A program made the position numbers and the translations under genes. A DNA stretch of 64,000 bases from Phalacrocorax aristotelis (Eukaryota; Chordata; Aves; Suliformes; Phalacrocoracidae): positions 3,713,610 to 3,777,609 of the forward strand of contig NC_134283.1 in the NCBI RefSeq assembly GCF_949628215.1. Reading direction: 5' to 3'. Every line of letters begins with the position of its first letter. Positions within the stretch are counted from its first letter, which is position 1. Below the pieces are notes generated by a model. The model was not told the origin of the DNA. It did no database searches and saw only the letters and a list, made by a program, of their open reading frames with translations. Shown one piece after another: positions 1-15,100 of the stretch.

Positions 1-1479
1 TAGTTCTGCATAGAAAATTTTGTTCCCAAACTGTGCAGGTGGCTCGCCCCTTTGCTTGCTAAGCATTCCAAGGCCTCTTTGGGGATGCTTGTTGTCTGTA
101 ATTAGAAGTAGTGGTTAGAATCTCTCTATGGGTCTGATTCAAAATCCACAGAGGTCAGCTGGAACACGTGCATTGACTTCCCTGGGTCTGAGTGAGCCCA
201 AGTTACCCTCTAGTTCTTCGTTTAGCTTACAGGCAAGTGTAACATCTTTAGTCCAAGTCCCCAGCTACTTATATACATAAATGTGACCTCCTGGACCGGA
301 GAGCAGCAGCATCACCAGCACCGCTGCTCCGATCTCTTCCCCCTTCAAAGAATCTCACGTCTCTATTAAACGCTTTGTCCTGCCGGCAAAGGGTTAAAAA
401 ATACACATTTTGAAAATAATCCCTTTGAATCATGGCATGAGAAGGAGCTCAAATATTTTCTCAATGGAGAGTTAGTGGAATTTTCTATAGATCTGGGGTG
501 AAAGAAAAGTCTTCAGAAAGTCCCAGAAGAAAGATCCTTTGAAATGGGCCGACTTCTGTTATGATAAGCAGTTCGATAAGCCCACCCATGGTAAAGTTAT
601 TAGGAATTCATATCATATGGATCCCATTAACCTAAACGTTTGCTTTTAAAGTAAACTTCTCGGTACATGACTACCACTAAGTCCAAGCACTTCAAGTTTG
701 AGGATTGTGTTTTTACAAATGAATCTAGGGTTATCCAATCAATTAGATGAATTCCCTGTGTAATTGTGCTTTAAATGAATCACCTGGTACTAATGAGACT
801 GCTTGCCCATTAAAAAAAGAAAAAAAGAGAGCAAAAAATATCACTGCCTTTAAGGGAAACTCTAAAATCTATGGAAAAAATATCACACTGTATATAGTTA
901 ACCTCTGGCACTCCCTGCCTTGGGGTATAACCAGAGCAGGTAGGTTTGAAAGATTAGGCAGAAGGATTTAGGTCATATGGAAATCAAAACCTCATTCAAG
1001 CTATTTTTAATTAATTATTACGAGACCATCTGAAATCATTATTGAGATCAAGGCCACATTATTTAGGTGATAATAAAAATATAGGCTAAGAATAAGGTTG
1101 TAGCTTATTCTTCACAGGCAGGAAGCAGAGCAGTGCCATCGAGATGACAGACAGAAGAGGAGGAAGGAACTGAGGCTCGCTGAGGCTGAATGACTAGTGC
1201 TGGTTACGCAGAAATTCAGGTTTAGAGTTTGGAAAAGAAGACAGTTATTTTAATCATCTTGCCTGTTACACTCTGTTGCACTTTGGAAGGGTTTAATACA
1301 TAAGCTTTTGCCTTGAAATAATTTATCTCTGTGCTATATTATTGCACAATTTAGACATATTATAGGCCTTAAAGAAGCGTAAAGGATTCCAGACTAAATG
1401 GGCTATTTGTCTGTCCCAGTCAGGCAACACTTAGCTATCAGTGGTTTAGTGAAGGATTTTATCATTAACTTATATTGTG
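1..1479. other. Non-coding stretch, nothing recognised
   Basis: This is AT-rich single-copy-looking sequence. The open frames are short (74 codons at most) and none shows a recognisable domain or coding pattern. No repeat family or RNA gene was recognised. Confidence 0.6.
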
Positions 1480-1960
1480 TTTCTAAATGAGTTCAGTTGA
1501 GCAAAAAGAAAAAGAGAAAAAAAGCAATTAAGGCCATGCTATAAACAGTGGAGTCCTCAGGCAGGAGGCTGCAGCGAATTATACGGAGCATACTTCTCCC
1601 AGCCGCAACTTGATTGAAACAATTTACTGGATGTGTGCATTGAACGACAGTGGATCTGAATGACTGATCGGGGAGCAACGTCAGCCCTCCTTCCTCCTAC
1701 CCAGCGAACACTCGATTCTCCTGTTGGGAAAGGGTCGACGCTTTGTCCCTCTCCGCTTTGTTCTGGTGCAAAGTGATGTAACGCCTTGGATCCAAAGGGG
1801 CCTCCGGATCAGATATTAAGCATGTTGTTGAAATTATTGCATGGGCTATTTTTGGTTCACTCAGAGGTCAGTGCCCTTCCGCGAACAGGGAGTTATTAGA
1901 TATTCCCCTGGACAAACAAAGAGATAATTACTCAGCAAAATAAAAGAAGGCGCTTAGAAG
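1480..1960. other. Possible conserved non-coding element (visual judgement)
   Basis: The sequence is complex and unrepetitive. It mixes AT-rich homeobox-like cores (ATTA, TAATTA) with well-kept CpG-containing words in the middle, and it lacks decayed-repeat character. That texture is typical of vertebrate non-coding enhancers, but conservation cannot be seen from one genome. The only frame crossing it is 61 codons on the minus strand and looks accidental. Confidence 0.25.
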
Positions 1961-1964
1961 TTGG

Positions 1965-4900
1965 CAAACCAGAGAATATTTTTGCTCTAATTTAGAGAAA
2001 GTTCTGATACACGTAGCTGGGATTTCTGGCATGTAAAAAGAGTCTGATTGAATGTCTATCCAACTGTTTTCAGTGAAGTGGAAAAAAATGAGAAACACGC
2101 AAGAAGTACCTACGTTTGATCACCAAGGTGTTTTGATCTCATAAATTATGTCTGAAATTAGGCATGGGCTGGAAAATGTGAGTGTGTTTTCTCTCGGTCT
2201 GGGAGCTTCTGGTTTTGAGAGAAGGAGCACTGTTCCTCTACCTTCATCAAATACCCTTTTTTTTTTTCCACCTCTGCTTTCTAACAAGTAGGTTTCTCTT
2301 GCCATTTATCAGAGGTGTCATGAGTATAGGAAGGAGAGCACCGCATACCTCCCTTTCTTTATCCTCTGGGACTTCCTCAGTCTAAAACCCAAGCTTAGAT
2401 CCAAAAAGACCTGAAAATGTTCCAGTCTAAGGAGCAGGTTGACCTGCAACCTAATCTCATCCCAACTGTCATAACACTATGTTAGCCATGCACAGCTAAT
2501 AAATCATAATAATGCTAGCTTAATGGACCAGGCTTTGACAGTGCCAGGATTAGAAGGGCATACAATAAACAAAGAGTTTCTGAGTAGAGAAGTACAGTAG
2601 AGCAGTGAAAAATCACCAAATGATGCAACAAATCTTCTGCTGGTATTTCCATGGGCCTCTGCTTTAGGCAGTGCCAGGGTAGCTCAGCTCCATCCCTCTG
2701 TCCCTCTTCTCTTCTGCCAGACCCCAAGACAAGGCATGAGAAGAAGAGGTTTTGTGTAGGAGCTCAGCCTGGTGTAACGTGCAGCTGAAGAGACAGGATG
2801 GGCTGTCTGGAAGGGTAGGAGAGGAGACTGATGAATTATCTTGCCTCAAGCAGAGATTTCCTCCTCTAGCAATAGGGTTGTTCACCAGCAAGGCTGGCTG
2901 TTCGTGGCTTCGTAGGGGGGGAGCGCAGTCCATCCAGCTGAGATGAAGCATGCAGCCAGATTCAATTTAAATAGACATAATGAATAAGGAGGGAAAATCA
3001 GATCAGGAAAAGATGTCCGTTTGTTAAAGAATTCAGGATGTCTTACTGAACAGACCTGCGCTCAAAGACTTTTCCCTGTAACTTCTACAACTTCTGAAGC
3101 AAATGCACGCATAGGTAGAAAAGCTGCTGAGAATCTTATTATCTTTTTAGTAGAATGTTTTTGGCACTGAATTGTGCATCTCTTGGATCCTGAAATAGAT
3201 TTTAACGTTGTTTGTTTAACCCTGTCATGGGAAAGAGGGTGGATTTTTCAACCTTTGTTAATGGTGGACAAGCCTGAAGACTTTTGATAATTTACTTTAC
3301 AATGGGTAAATAGCCAAAGTAACCTTATCTGAACTAGCCAGGATCATTTGGTCTGAATAAAGAAGCTGAAAGTCTCATGAGAACAGGACTTCTTACAAGA
3401 TTTCCATTATTTCCTCTTTCCAGTAGGAAAAGTGACACAAAGAGGATATCCTATCTTTCTGTATTTCAGCACCTCTGCTTCTCCTCTGAGCTGGAACCAA
3501 GAAGCTGCAAAGTCATGTAAAATTAGAGATTGGAAATCATTTAACTGACCTTTTTGAAAAGATTAAATATGGCAGTAGGTTTATCTGCATAACCACATAG
3601 TGATAGAGGAATAACATTTCTTTGATGCATTCCTTCTGTTAAGTCTATTAATTTCAGTGGTGTTATGTTATTTCTTCACTTACATATTTAGTCAAGAGAT
3701 GAGTCAGATCCCACTTTATCCCTTATTCTTTAGAAATATTTTTGCTGGTAGAACTGGGACTTTCTTAGCAGAGGAGAAATCTTAATTCGTCTTGGAGTCA
3801 CCCAGAGAGGTGAAAGAAGGCTCTTAGGTTACAAGTTGAAAGAGTAAATTGTCAACTCAGAGGAACTAATCTTAAGCCCTAGTGAGCAAAGTGTGGTTTA
3901 GCTTTCAAAAGTGAACTTTTAGAATTGCTATAAACATCCCTTTGCTGCAAACCCTTGGACTTCCAAGACAAAAATTAAAATAGTACAAGAGTTAAGTTCC
4001 GCCTGACCTGATTGCTAATATGGCAACACACCATTTGTAAGAGGTCTGAGCTAAAAGAGTATAGAACCTGACATTGAGAGGAGTGTGCACCTCCAGACAA
4101 CAATGGGACCTTATGCTTTAAATTATGTGTATTCAGAAAAAAAAAAAAAAAATAAGGAAAGGAAGAAAAAAACAAAGGAAAAGGAGGGCCATGATCCATG
4201 CTGATGCCTGCATTTTTGTTATTAGTAGTGGCCCTGTCCCAGCCAGGAATGTATCACACGCAGAAATCAAAACTAACCGTTGAGCAATACATTGGAGGCT
4301 GGGGGTTGAAATCTCCATGTTTGGATTTGCTCCAAGATGAGCAGAATAATGTGATCTGGATCCAGCCACCCTTCAGTGGCCCCAGCAAAATCTGTTCACC
4401 GGGCTTTTGCTTGTGGTACATGCCAATGTGACCCAAAAGTCTTTGAAATGGGTAACTTTCAGTGACTTCCTTGGTTTTTGGATCTTGCTCTTGAGAACAT
4501 CTCTGACCTGTAACAAATGTGGGTGTCTCCTGCAGTTCTTGCAAGGAGTGACCATCAATGCAATGGTTGCAAATATTTATAAGCTTCTCTGGTTAAGGCA
4601 TCTTGGCAAATGCTGGAGGCTGAACGCTCCGATTGCCTTGGGATGGCGGCACTCCCGTAGCATCTACCTCTTCCTAGGTCAAAACAGGCGTACAAATCAA
4701 CTCCTGAACATCTGTGGGCACTCTGTTTTCTTGTGTCATTGCTGGAGAAAGTCAAGGCTCAGGCTGAACCCCAGTTAGTAAATCCCACAGGCCTGAGCCC
4801 CTGCAGAAGGGTATCTGCCCATCTCCCTGTGGTACCCGCTCCCATCCATCCAATACTTGAGAACCTGGTGAATTCACTGCCCATTTTATGAGATATTGAG

Positions 4901-7052
4901 TGGAGTGAACATGTGACTTAACTGTAACTGAGGTTTAATTGCTAGAAAAATATCTAATTTCTATTTGGGTACTGACTTTATTGGTTTCTCAAATTTTTAT
5001 CAGGTTGTTTTTGTGCGCTTATACTGTGTAGCTCTGATGACTAAGAAATGGGAGAGCACACTGTGAATTAGAAAGCATAAAAAGGAGGAAATGTAAATTA
5101 GTGATGTTCTCTCATTCCGTAAATAAATATTTATGACTCCACCAATAGGTTATCCTGTTTCAGCCTTGTAAAAACATTGTCTGCAGGTTTTAAGCAGTGT
5201 GCCCTCAGATGAAAAGTCCTGATTCTCATTGCCTGTAATGGGAGTCAGCAAAACTCAGCTCTTCACACCTTTAAGATTCTTTGATGGTTGAAATCCATGT
5301 CCATGTACTTTCCAGGCAACTGGGAAACTACTTTATGCAGATCCATTTACACAGCATCTCCTGAACACTTGCAGCGTTAGTCTTTGTGACTGCTGTCACT
5401 GAAAATTTATCCGAGCTATTAAATGAATTGCTGCAATGTCACTCAAATGCCTCAACTTCTGTTCCCTCAACACACGTCTTTATTTGAGAGATCCTGTTCC
5501 TTTAGGCTCTCCCTCTCCTTTCCTTACGATGTTTCAGACCAAAGTGAAACGAAGACTGTCCTGCTGTTGACATTCTGATTTTGGTTGTGAAGAAGGATGT
5601 TTTTTCTGTGAGAGCTGGAGTTTCCGCAGGCTGAGCTTGTTTATTCCCCGAGCATTTCAAAGCCTGCACTGTCCCGTGGCTCCACGTCATTAGGGCAGCT
5701 TTAGTGCCTGACAAAAGTGTGGAGGAAAACCCCCTTGAGCACTGGATGTTACAACCTTTTGCAGAGGAGTGGCCAACCACCTCAGCCTCCCAACACTTGC
5801 CTGCCAGACCACGCAGCGCTAAGATGCTAAAATATGCTCTTTCCTGGCAGCGCTCGAGAACGGCCAATTTACTGGGAGAAGGAAGTTGGCAGAGCTTTGT
5901 CCGTAGAAGTCTTTGAAATATTATGATTTTTATCAGAAATGACAACAACAAAAAAAGCGTAAGCCAAGTGTGCTCCAAAAGCTACGCTTGCCTGCTCCCT
6001 TGACTCTCACCAACGTCATGGGGAGAATTTCCTTAGGTTTTCTCCAGGAGACAAGCGAGACACTGTATAGAAGAGTTTGACTCAGTTACTGCAAACGTCT
6101 TGGGTCCTTCTTTCTCTAAAGGACGATGCGTGTTTTGATTAAATTATTGATAAAGCAAAAGTGTCAACTCTTCTGAGGTCGTTCAAGTGCATGAGGCTAC
6201 ATTCTTCCTTGCAGAGCTGGTGAGAGTAAACAACATTATTATAGATTTTGGTCATGCCCTGGCATCGGTAAGTATAGTTTCTGTGTTTGCCATATGCTCG
6301 CATTGAACTGGAACAGCAATGCGTACACAGGGAAATTGTTTAAAGAGCCAGTTCAACCTCAGTACTCGCTGTCAAAATTATGATGTACACGATTCATTTT
6401 GCTAACCACAAAAGAGTTTTTGTTTGTCAAGTGAAATAATGTGTAATTTGGTATATCATTTAGGAAAGCTTTTTTCCCCCTTTTTTTTTTTTTTCAGTAT
6501 CCCACCGCAGGCCTGGAGACTGCAGCATCGTATTGGTGGATAACATCCTGCAGCTCCCCGGACGACAGCGACTCGACATGAGATAGGAGACAGAAGAGGC
6601 ATAAGCCAAGCCTTTAAACTGTGATTGCAGAAGGCGGCTTGCTGAGCCAAATAAAGAGAAGAGGGAAAATTGACACCCCACAAGACATGGACAATTGTTG
6701 CCACCGGCTGGGAGGCCTTAAATTACAAACCCATTTTGTATATCCAAAAGCTTACACTTTCTATTTATATATCCCACTTCTTCTGTGCACCAAAAGTTGG
6801 ATTTGGCAAATGCAGCTATTCCCTGCAGGCACATGGGTGAGGTTTTCTGCAGAGAAAATAAACTTGATTGTTGAAAACCTGTGTTTGCAATTACTCTGAG
6901 TTTCAATATTCTGAGGTCAAAATAGATCCTTTAAAAAATCATAATGCTTTGAAAGAGATTCATTTTCTTTCTCAAATGGTTATTGGATTAAAATGAAATA
7001 TTGAAACATTTTTGGTAAGCAAGTCATAGCAAAACCTCTCAATAGGAATTAT
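1965..7052. other. Non-coding stretch, no gene recognised
   Basis: Mostly AT-rich unique sequence. Several homopolymer runs occur, such as poly(A) near 4138-4152 and poly(T) near 6481-6494. Two moderately long frames occur: 123 codons on plus at 4407-4778 and 158 codons on minus at 5502-5978. The second starts with a hydrophobic stretch. Neither shows a domain, a supporting splice pattern or a recognisable family, so neither is called a gene. Confidence 0.6.
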
Positions 7053-7944
<892 letters not shown>

Positions 7945-10900
7945 GTATACAAAGTCAAGAGCTTGGGACAGAGCTTTTTGCGTTAAAGACGACCATTTCT
8001 TTTAGAAGTCGTTAGTTCTAAAAATGACAACCAGCTACATTAATCAGTTCAGCTACGTTGAACAGGCCAAACCAGGTTTCCAATACATTTTTTGGGATAT
8101 TCTTCTACGGTCCGAGAGATCTTTGCTTGGCAAAGGAGCAGGCATAAATAGTAAGAAACGTTCTCTTCGGGGACTTTGGTAGATTGGATGAGAATCTTAG
8201 TTCATAAATACTGTCACAGAGAACTTGTGTGACTGTCTTTGGACAAAAAGCCAGATTTTGCAGGGTGTTTAACGCACCTTAATTTCCGTAGGGGTGAGGA
8301 ACACAGGCTGGCATTTAAAAAGAAATGAAAGGTCCCAGCCAGGATTGAGCCAAGGAGGTCTCAGAAGCTGGGAATAATCCTTAAATTCTAAAGCAATCAT
8401 TCAAGGGGACAAACTATTTTTAATCATCCCTTTGCTATTTATATTCCAATGACGTCTCCAGAGCATGTCAGCACAGCTTCCATCTTGAGTGACCAGCCCC
8501 AGGTTACTTTTCATCTTTCCAGTAATGGGGAAAGAGTAAGAAATCAGAATGTCGGCAGCAGGAATAAAAAGAATGAACCCAGAAAAAAACCTCATAAGTA
8601 ATTATTTAGGTCCTTGAGGCATACCAGTGCGGCGCAAAAGAGCTTCAATAGGACTAAGAGCTGGAGCCTTTCTCCTCCACCTCGGACTAGAGCTACATCT
8701 GGCATTTCACCCTCGTAAGAAAACAGTGAGGGGCTTGTTCCAAGGAAGGTGCAAGGAGGGTAGCGAGAGCCCGCTCTGCATGCTCTTTGCCTTGAAATAT
8801 TCCTTCACTGCATGCCCACTTGAAGGCCCCTTTATGCTAAAGAAACTTAGTGTAAATAGGAATCAGGCTCAAAGAGCCTGGAAAGCAATAGTATGAGAGT
8901 TCAACCCTTTTCAGTTCAAACCCTTTCAGATCAGAGCAGCCCTAAACCTCCACCCAGATCTCACCCCACCGTACAAAACCGCCGTGTGCTTGTTAAGCCT
9001 GGCTGATGAGCTCTGCTAATTACCGTGAGGTTGGGGCTGCCCTGTTAGGGATTGCAAGAACACCATGGGTAGGTGTTTGGAGGAGAGGAGAGGGTGTCTC
9101 TTAGTTCTCTTCTATTTCTTGAAAAGAAAAAGCTTTTTTTTTTTTTTTTTTACCTTAAAGCGTTACTTGTAAATGGAAGCCAGAATTTAATTTCAGATAG
9201 TGTTACTCCACCTTGTGCAAGTGATTTCTCTTGACACTGCACTGAGTACCCGTGCACAAAAAGCCCTTTATGACTTACACGCCAAAGAGCCTGAAGTATT
9301 TTTTGCCTCTCCGAAAATGACATTTCATTCCCCCCCCCCTTTTTTTTTTATCACCTGAACACTGGTCTTAAAACCACAGCATGCAAAGGCCCCATGTGAA
9401 GTAGGGAAAGGCATTCAGCATCTGCTTATATCCCCAAACTGAAGCACCAGTGTGCCTAAAAAAGCTTGTATTTAAAGGCATTGCAGCTGCATCAGCTCAT
9501 ATTTCATCCAGCCACCAATTTCCTTTTCCCCCTGACAAACAGGCCTCAGAAAGAACCCAGGCCAGAAATTCTCCACGTTAGCGAAACATTTCCTCTTTCC
9601 CGTTCTCCCTTCCATTAACATTATTACGCTGCTCCTGGGAAAAGATGACTTTTCCAATCCAGGCAGCATATTTCTCTCTTTTCTTTTCTTTCTGTCTGTT
9701 TTCTCCCTCTCTGGGCTAGTGGTAAGGAAAGAACTGGGGTGTAGGTAACAGGGGGAGAAGAAATATGGGGGTGAAAGGAAATATAGTGTTTCTTCAGGAA
9801 GGAGACCTTAAAATCTGCCTCTCTTCATGCATGCAAATGCAGAGGCATAGCAACTCCTGGCTGTTCCCTCCGCTGGGTGTGGGATACAAAAAGGGAGAAA
9901 AACACAATGTTGGTGACAGCGTTCATCGAGGGTCAGGTGCTCCCTCTGGGATCAAGAGCTGCTTAAAGCCCGTTTGACTGAGCCAGGGGTTAAACTCATC
10001 CCAGACCTGACTGCAGCCAAATCTATCTACAGCTAGTTAATAAGTCAATATTTGCAGCCCTTGGGATGTCTTTTTCTAGACACCCAGCATCCTTCACAAC
10101 TTGTGCAATGCCTGCTATACATGCCCCACCTCAACTGAAGGCCTCCACCCTCCCACATTGCAGGAACTGCCCTATGGCAGCGTTAACTCACGCATCTTTA
10201 CTGCCTGACATATATCATGACCGTAGCAAATATGTTCAACCTACGCAAGACCAAAACCAGAGCTGATACAAAAATGAGTGATTATACTGGGTATCAGGAG
10301 AGCTGCACTCGAATCAAGTCTGATTTTACCATGTGCGTGTTCACTTCAGCCTGCTTTTATTTTTCTTCTCCTTTAAGAACTGGAAGGCAAAGTCCCAAAG
10401 GACAGAAAACATCTCACTGAAATTAGTGGCAAAGGACAGCCAGGTCATAATTCCTTGCCGCAGAGCAAGCGTGTCGTGACTGAACCATAAACTCTCTGTT
10501 ACGCCTGTAAAAAAGGTGAACAGCAGCATCTGCTCACTCAAAATACCCTCTGGCACTATTTTAAAGTCACTTTACCTTATTCTAAGGTAACTCTCTCAGG
10601 AAATCCATTCTTGAGGTCGCTCTTGTAAGTTCTATTGGATAATTGATTCTTTTTTATCATTTTGCCTTAAAGTCCTAAAATACTTTGGGTTCATCATGTT
10701 TGTTTTTTTGAGAAGTCAACCCAGATGGCAGGCAACTTTTCTGAAAAACTGAATTATAAAGGGAGCAATATTCCGGTAAAGCATAGGCTAGACAGAAAAT
10801 TTTCTGTGGGTACGAGTTGCTTAATCATGTACTAAACGTGGCTGAACCAGGTATTTTTGATCGATTAGTTTTCACGTAGTGTTTTAGCAATTCGTGGCGG

Positions 10901-13744
10901 TAAGTACTAAATGTGGCTGCAGAAACGGGTGAAAAATCAAAGTGTAAAGAAGTCCAGGAATGGTTCATTTCAAGAGATCAGCCTGAGCAAATTTACTTTG
11001 TGTTGTTCTATTCCACTTTGTCTTTGTAATTTTGTTCTAAAAAAAACCCATATCTTTTGCCATTTTTAGGGAGAAAGGCAAGAATCACGTTGAGCCAGAC
11101 CCCTGAACTTTTTCCTCCAGGACTGTCGGAAAGGGGCAGTTTCTCTAACTGCTCTTTGTTCCCCCATATTTTTTGTTTTCATACTTGCTCTTCTGTTTTT
11201 GCTTTTCACTCTGACTTGGGAGCTTTGTTCAGACAGACCTTCCCTTGTGAATGGTTTCAGTTTCAACAAATTGCCATTCTGTGACACCCCGCCAAATAAG
11301 TACCTTGGAAAATTCCCAACCACCTCTAGTCTGTACACTGGAGCACATTTCATTTCCAAATCCCCGGCTAGCTATGGACCAAACCGTCCGTGGGCGTAGC
11401 TCCCTTGACTCCAGGGCATCCTCTCTGCAAGGGAGCTTGGCCCCACATTACAGGGAGGCAATTTGTATCAGAGGAGTGCAATCATTTTGGAGGTGAGATA
11501 CAGGCTCAGTTTAGAGCTGAGAAGGGTGTTATCCAGCAGTTTTGACAAGAAGAAAGTAATGATATTGTGTCTGGTTTTGATTTAGAGCTAGTTGCAATGC
11601 CACATTTAAAAAATTATAATTATTCCTATTTTGTAGGGCTTGAAGAGATGAATTTTCTGGGTTTGAAGGTTAAATGCAGGCAATCCTCTCAACTTTGTAG
11701 CTTTATCGTCTTCAAATAGAGAATCCTGTTATAGTTAACAGCATTTGCGGAAATATGAAGTCACTAATTTTTAAAAAGAAAAATAAAAGTATTGATAATA
11801 GGAACTTTTTGTAAAGAATGTCATTTTCCAGAAAGGAGTGTTTTTCAATCATAACGTGCTTATAGTGAAAAAGCCTAGCTGAACTTACATATTTTTTTCA
11901 CTAGGTGTAAAAATAACTCTGCAATTAAAGTGCAGACGATACATAACGTGTAGCAAAAGCGTTGGGTGCAGATGGACTCAGGCAACACAGGTTATTTTTT
12001 TTATTTCCACATTTTGCACTTCTTGATGAGTGATTCTACTCAGACCCCCTGAGCGTGATCCTTGACTTAACATTTTTCTCTTTAAATTTACACTGGAACA
12101 GCTTAAACAAAAATTCTGAACCATGTTTTGACTGATTTTCTTTTCTTTTTTTTTTTGTCTTACCTCACATGGGTTCTATGGCCTATAAGAATAATAAAAA
12201 TAATAAAAACAATGTTAAAGCTATGCTTGGAGGAGCTTTACTCCAGCAGTCCACCAATGTCAAAATACCATTTTTAGCAGTCCTCATTCCTTGTCACGTG
12301 GGTGAAGATTTTTGCTTCATGCCTTTCTGGTTAGAGATGTCTTGTTCGAGAATTTTATTTCATGCATGTCATAGAACAAGTATGTTTTTTATGACATTTA
12401 TGAATGCGACCAGTCTGGGAACATGCTGTCTGTCTGGTCGGGTTTAAGCCAGAATTTAAGTCATCATAACTAGAATTTCCAGTTTTGGTGATAGCTGATA
12501 CATCAGCTGGGGTCAATAAATTGGCAAAGTCATCTTTTAATGCATGAAGAGGTAACTTGCGTTCCGCCTTATGAGAGTTGTCAGGATGAGGTTTTAATTA
12601 TCTGAGATATTAATCAGAAAGGTTGCTTCTGCCTTCTTCTGCCTTTCCTTTTTGTTAAGACTTCAGCTAGTCCTGCAAAATGTGTTTTAACAACTGTAGC
12701 ATTCAAGCTAAAGAAATGCGTCTCCATCCTGAACGCCTGTCACAGAAATCAGTTTTGTCCTGAAGTGCAAGAATCGAGCCTGTAGCATCAGACCATCAAA
12801 GAATTAGAGTTTTATGTTGTATTAAGCCTGCCTGTCTTATTTCAGCTATTCTAACACTCTGAAATACCTGATTGAGAGATGTTAACTCCCAACGATATGC
12901 TCCTGGCAAGCAGACTTGAGGTTTTTTTTAATATTTTATTTTAATTATTTTTAGTTTATAGCTCAGCAACTCAGCTGACCCAGGGGAACACTTAAACTAA
13001 ATTTGATAGATGTCAAGTTAGAAAAAATAAAGACAGCAGTGTTCTTTCTCCCTGCAATTACAAATGTTTGCTGGAGACTTTTCTGACAGTACTAAGCATA
13101 GCAGAGACCTGGGGAGAGCAGAGAGGGATGTCGTACCCGTTCGCTGAGGTCAGTTTGGCTGATGTTCTCCAGAACCTGGAAGGGGAGGAGGACTAGGACA
13201 CCTACCCCTCGCAGTTGCTCCTACCTCCAGATACAGTGGGTTTGCCTTTTTTCCCACTTTTGCCTCAACCAGCCCTTTTGCATCAACCAGCGGAGTTAAA
13301 AAGAGAGGGTTTGTTTTTTCAGCTGACCTTTGGAGCTGTGGGGGCCTGTGAGATGCCCCATGGATGGGCTGAACCCCTCCCGAACAAAAACAAAAAATTG
13401 GAGCTTAACAAGCTGCAAAGAGGCAAGGAAAAGCCCCAGGAAACTATGCAAAAGCCTGCTCTTGACAATCTACCTGAAAAACAAACAGAAACACGCACAC
13501 ACGCACAAAATAGATGTTTTTCTTCCTTGTAAACCGAAACTTATGAAGACGTTGTAAAATACACTGATGCGATCTGTGAGAAAGAGAGAAAAACTAATCT
13601 TCACAAAGTCCTATAGAAATTATTCAGAGGGGAAAAATGTTGCATATCTCCAGTACAATATGCTGGCTTGCTGCATCAGGGAAAAGGAATGGGCTTTCCA
13701 GTCTGTTATCATTAGATCACTGGCTCAAATCTCTCCTAGGGGTT
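7945..13744. other. Non-coding stretch, no gene recognised
   Basis: AT-rich unique sequence with homopolymer tracts, for example poly(T) near 9134-9151 and a C-run followed by a T-run near 9331-9350. Short frames occur throughout at the density expected by chance. No exon, RNA gene or repeat family was recognised. Confidence 0.6.
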
Positions 13745-13785
13745 TCATCCAAAACTCAGTAAAGTCAGTGGGAGTCTCATTACTC
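13745..13785. repeat. Relic of an old amniote interspersed repeat
   Basis: The words ATCCAAAACTCAG and GTCAGTGGGAGTCT are close to the core 'CCATTGAAGTCAATGGGAGTCT' type of sequence found in many old, often palindromic, repeats of turtle, crocodile and bird genomes. The family name cannot be assigned without a repeat library. The copy is short and decayed. Confidence 0.4.
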
Positions 13786-14633
13786 TGAATCAATACCCAG
13801 GTACACGAGAAAGGACTAACAGAAATTGGTAGGAAAAAAAAAATTGTATTTTATATGCTATTTTGAAAATGTGCAGAGATTTCTTCCAACTGGAATAAGG
13901 GGAGAAATTTCGTAATGGTCTGATCTTTCCATATTTCTTTTCAATAGTTGTTTTTGGGAGATCTCTACTCCTGTAGATTTACTTCTTGCATTTTATCACT
14001 GAGAAGCAAGGGGAGGCAGGGGCTGGGAATGAATAACACACCTGCACCAAAAATTAGGTTTGATTTGAAAATTGGAACCCCCCCCTTTTTTGCTGCTTTT
14101 GTTTTTATAATGAAAAAAATCGGAATTATATCTATGAGAGTGGATCATTTTTTCCCAATGAAAGAAAAGGCTGAATAAGAAACGCTGCACAAATTGATTT
14201 CATATGAAGCTGTTTCATGGTTCACGTGAATTTATCTGATGCTGGCCTGATATGGTGAATTTTCTGAGTGAGATAGCATTGCCAGAGGGGTGCCCACAGC
14301 ACAAAGCTCAACGTCAAAAATGCCGTGAATCCTGCATCTTTCTAAGCATAAAACCTGAACTACGTTTTCCTGCTGAAGATGTCCTTTCCATAGTGGGAAC
14401 CAAGGGTGGTGCTACCCTTGCTCATGATTTCCACTGTTTTCCCTATATATTTTCCAGTCTTCTGAATTAATTTTAAGGTAAACCCTTTACTGAATGGTCA
14501 GGTATTTTTACAACACATTGAAGAACATACACTTGAAGTGAAATACAAGCTGATTTATTTCTATAACTATAGAGGGCAAGAGTATTCTCTCCATATTTTT
14601 CTTCCCAGCTTTCAGAAAAATAAATTAACACAA

Positions 14634-14653
14634 ATATATATATATATATATAT
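14634..14653. repeat. (AT)10 dinucleotide microsatellite
   Basis: Ten uninterrupted AT units, followed by TTTACAAC. This is a simple repeat with no other feature attached. Confidence 0.95.
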
Positions 14654-15065
14654 TTACAACACTTGGTAACAAAAAAAAAAGCTGAGGTCATCTGAATTAT
14701 TTCATAATCAGGCAGGTAAAGTGGCTTAGCAGATTATGAAACCACGCCACTGCCAAATTGTTCCGTGATGATAATTATTTGCTTCTGTTCTTTAATTCTG
14801 GGTGGGCAACACTGCTTTTCCTCTGTCCACTGGAAAAAAAAGCAGGATGGCTCTCCCTATGGTTTTTGGCTTAGCTGCACACATCTGGGTTTCGTATCAA
14901 AAGAAATAAATATCGGACCTAATTAATCCTCTGAGGCTGCTGGGTACTGACTCCCAAGCAACACAGACTTTAATTACAGCCTCAACCAGGCATAGTGATG
15001 GAGTCATTTGTAGAAGGCTGACTGTTGATTTAATGCAGTATATCATGTCTAAAAGTATCTGGAAC

Positions 15066-15100
15066 AACACTGATTTACATCAGCTGAATATTTGGCTCAT
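15066..15100. repeat. Relic of an old amniote repeat (TTTACA core)
   Basis: The word GATTTACATCAGCTGA followed by a degraded TCTGGCCC-like end matches the tail of an old repeat group whose copies read GATTTACACCAGCTGAGGATCTGGCCC. The match is by memory of the consensus, so the family is not named. Confidence 0.45.

Noticed and set aside
4407..4778. 123-codon plus frame with a CNKCGC motif
   Set aside because: A two-cysteine word alone is not a zinc finger, and no partner ligands occur at normal spacing.
5502..5978. 158-codon minus frame with hydrophobic start
   Set aside because: A signal-like start arises from a T/A-rich stretch. The rest has no recognisable family, and no neighbouring exon was seen.
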